Below, in pieces: positions 62,454 through 64,000 of a DNA stretch of 64,000 nt. The first letter of the stretch is position 1; every line of letters starts with the position of its first letter. Source of the DNA: an uncultured Clostridia bacterium. GTDB taxonomy: Bacteria > Bacillota > Clostridia > TANB77 > CAG-508. The position numbers and the translations under genes are program-made. The notes beneath the pieces are model-generated. The model ran no database searches. It was not told the origin of the DNA and worked only from the letters and a program-made list of their open reading frames with translations. The stretch lies in NCBI GenBank assembly GCA_934182605.1, contig CAKPRQ010000006.1, forward strand, positions 35,948-99,947. Reading direction: 5' to 3'.

Positions 62454-62542
62454 AATATATCTTTCCTTTACTTAATACTAAAATTTATTAATAACTATAA
62501 TAATGATGCTATAGCTTATTATTAAAAATATTCTATTTTTTC

Positions 62543-62572
62543 TTGACTTTATACTCATAAATAGATTATAAT
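62543..62572 (+). promoter_or_regulatory. Promoter of the plus-strand small RNA
   Basis: TTGACT (62543-62548), an 18-bp spacer and TATAAT (62567-62572). The start site is near 62579. Confidence 0.75.
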
Positions 62573-62578
62573 AAATAT

Positions 62579-62668
62579 AGGAAATGACAAATCCACAAAC
62601 GTGGTTTTGCCGGATTAAATTGTGAAAACTCACATCTAACTCGCCAAAGTACAGATGTGAGTTTTTTT
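62579..62668 (+). ncRNA. Short RNA converging on a small-peptide gene (candidate type I antitoxin)
   Basis: About 90 nt run from the promoter to a 13-bp terminator stem (AAAACTCACATCT, 62625-62637, with 62653-62665) followed by seven T residues. It overlaps the 3' end of the minus-strand peptide mRNA. It begins with the same ATAGGAAATGA and GTGGTTTTGCC words as that mRNA. Confidence 0.6.
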
Positions 62669-62780
62669 ATTTATGTAGTTGCTTATCAACCCAGTTCTTA
62701 TACAGAACTGCTGTCAAGGCAACGTTTAATGTTAAAGATAACATTAAAGATATTATAAAAAATAGTATTACTTTAACCAT
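62667..62780 (-). CDS. 37-residue hydrophobic peptide (candidate type I toxin)
   Basis: The ATG at 62780 follows AGGTGGTG; an ATG two codons upstream is too close to that site. The product starts MVKVILFFIISLMLSLTLNV and ends YKNWVDKQLHK: one membrane helix and a charged tail. Promoter at 62862-62890, terminator shared with the opposing RNA. Architecture resembles type I toxin loci; no family match by sequence. Confidence 0.6.
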   Translation of the reverse strand: MVKVILFFIISLMLSLTLNVALTAVLYKNWVDKQLHK

Positions 62781-62861
62781 AAACATCACCACCTTCCCTA
62801 CGAATAATCGTAAAATTGGTGGCAAAACCACATCTGCTTATTCTCATTTCCTATGTCAATT

Positions 62862-62890
62862 ATTTTACAATATTATTTTCATTTTGTCTA
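62862..62890 (-). promoter_or_regulatory. Promoter of the 37-residue peptide gene
   Basis: TAGACA (62885-62890), a 17-bp spacer and TAAAAT (62862-62867) on the minus strand. The start near 62855 gives a 75-nt leader that folds GTGG/CCAC just inside its 5' end. Confidence 0.65.
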
Positions 62891-62989
62891 TAATTTTCTT
62901 AAATTTATAAATACATTTTTAACCACTGCATCTACTTCTTTCCATGTAATTATATTTTTATAGTAAGAAATCTTTTAAGCGACTAAATA

Positions 62990-63451
62990 TTAGTCGCTTT
63001 TATAATTATATATTCCTACAGTTTTTGTTTTATTTGTAAATGTAACATTATTTTGTAGATTATCTAATGTTCTACACTTCATAGTAGGTTTCACATCTTC
63101 TTTAAATCCTACTTCTACTTTTCCAAAGTTAAAATATATTTCTATAATGTATTCGTCATTATCAAGTTGTATTTCTCTAAAGTCTAAATTATAATTTTCC
63201 TTTGTATCTAAATCTTCTTTAAATAGTACATATTCACCTGATTTATTTGTTTTATAATACACATCATATTTTAAATCTTGATTCCAAATACCCGTAGTCA
63301 TTGTTTCTAATCTTATGTAATCTGTTGGTATATAGTCTATCCATTTAAATTGCTCTAAATATATATTAGATTTATTTTCAATATTATAAAAGGTATACTC
63401 TACTATTTCATTCGGTTTTGTTTCTACAGTACCTTGTTTTTCTACATTTTT
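62990..63451 (-). pseudogene. C-terminal fragment of a conjugative-element surface protein
   Basis: The frame is open from a stop at 63452 and reads KNVEKQGTVETKPNEIVEYT, LPTD-like IDYIPTDYIRLETMTTGIWN and VGFKEDVKPTMKCRTLDNLQ. It resembles the last domain of pilin-like surface proteins carried by Tn1549-type elements. The N-terminal part is gone. It lies in frame after the helicase fragment, separated by one TAG. Confidence 0.5.
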
Positions 63452-63835
63452 CTAATGCTTTATAGAATAATACTCGTCACTATTTTTTTTTAACTCTTGT
63501 ATTCCAAGAGTTAAATCTTCTATTTGTTTATTTAATGATTTTTCCTGCCATTCTTTTGACATAGGTATTTTTTCAAACTGTGAATGTCCTATAATTATGG
63601 CATCATATTCTCCTGCTGCAATTTTACTACAAAATTTTTTACGATTATTAGTTGCAAAATCTTTTTTTGTTGCTACAAGGATATTAGCTGATGGATATAA
63701 TTGCAAAAATTCACTTGCCAATTGTTCAATTATATGATTCGGCACAACAAATAAAGACTTGTTACATAATAAAATATGTGCAATAGCATTAATTTGATGT
63801 TTTCTTAATGTTATCTCAGATATGCTAATACATTT
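63452..63835 (-). pseudogene. Fragment of a conjugative-element helicase/methylase with the Walker A part deleted
   Basis: EITLRKHQINAIAHILL joins directly to CNKSLFVVPNHIIEQLASEF, then ILVATKKDFATNNRKKF and DAIIIGHSQFEKIPMSKEWQ. In intact homologues an ATP-binding segment lies between the first two pieces. Both ends are missing, so this is a dead remnant of the large SNF2-like helicase of Tn1549-type elements. Confidence 0.65.
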
Positions 63836-63958
63836 CCTTTATCTTCACTTTTTCCACTTATCTCTTCTAACAATATCTTGTGATATAAGCATAGTATAAT
63901 TAGTTTAGACATAATTTAACCTTAATTACTACTACATTTATTGATTATCTAAATCTAT

Positions 63959-64000
63959 TTACACTTTATGTTTTTTTAATCTTAAAGCATTTAGTATAAC
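63959..64000 (-). CDS. C-terminal end of a heavy-metal P-type ATPase (cut by window edge)
   Basis: Only 13 codons and a stop are present: VILNALRLKKHKV. The ending VxLNALRL plus basic residues is the usual last helix of CopA/ZntA-type ATPases. Little more can be said. Confidence 0.45.
   Translation of the reverse strand, partial: VILNALRLKKHKV

Overview
The window is AT-rich DNA from a spore-forming Firmicute of the Clostridia type, probably an uncultured gut lineage. This rests on the S10-spc-alpha gene order, the codon bias towards A/T, and the presence of sigK, a SleB-type cortex hydrolase, a SpoVT-like sensor and a CotJC fragment. The species cannot be named from the sequence.

Layout. 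Positions 1-16,450, all minus strand, hold the start of ruvB and then one long ribosomal operon, transcribed from a consensus promoter at 16,403-16,431: rpsJ-rplC-rplD-rplW-rplB-rpsS-rplV-rpsC-rplP-rpmC-rpsQ-rplN-rplX-rplE-rpsZ-rpsH-rplF-rplR-rpsE-rplO-secY-adk-map-infA-rpmJ-rpsM-rpsK-rpsD-rpoA-rplQ. rpmD is absent. Positions 16,450-41,900 mix housekeeping genes (T-box-pheST, sigK, a ThyX-like gene, mutS2, glyS, rpe, prkC-prpC-rlmN, rpmE) with accessory material: a pilin/phage-collar fusion, three isolated compositionally foreign genes, two families of palindromic intergenic repeats, an insertion sequence, a par-like convergent toxin/antisense-RNA locus, and a radical SAM enzyme with a Cys-rich precursor peptide. 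Positions 41,900-57,100 are mostly core again: tRNA-Leu, deacetylase, Ca2+-type ATPase, recD2, transglycosylase, polA, sleB, xseAB-nusB and amaP-asp23. From about 57,200 a mobile element with two tandem large serine recombinases interrupts a cotJC gene. It is followed by decayed conjugative-element pieces, a pepD relic and a second convergent small-peptide/sRNA locus. A heavy-metal ATPase C-terminus closes the window.

The most unusual signal is translational. Three otherwise well-preserved genes (adk, the P-type ATPase, and the pepD relic) each need a +1 frameshift. In all three the shift falls exactly on an in-frame CGG codon, whose C must be skipped so that a conserved Gly codon (GGA or GGT) is read. 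Scanning by eye, I found no in-frame CGG read as sense Arg in the core genes. The only in-frame CGG codons I found read as Arg are in three foreign-looking genes. This suggests an unassigned or rare CGG codon that acts as a +1 shift or four-base Gly signal. Systematic sequence error is the main alternative.

Other strong signals are the 29.5 kb type I toxin-antitoxin-like locus (convergent promoters, shared terminator, 23-bp direct repeats), a 150-bp palindromic MITE with a perfect 8-bp target duplication and a compensatory-mutation copy, and an insertion sequence bounded by 28-bp direct repeats.
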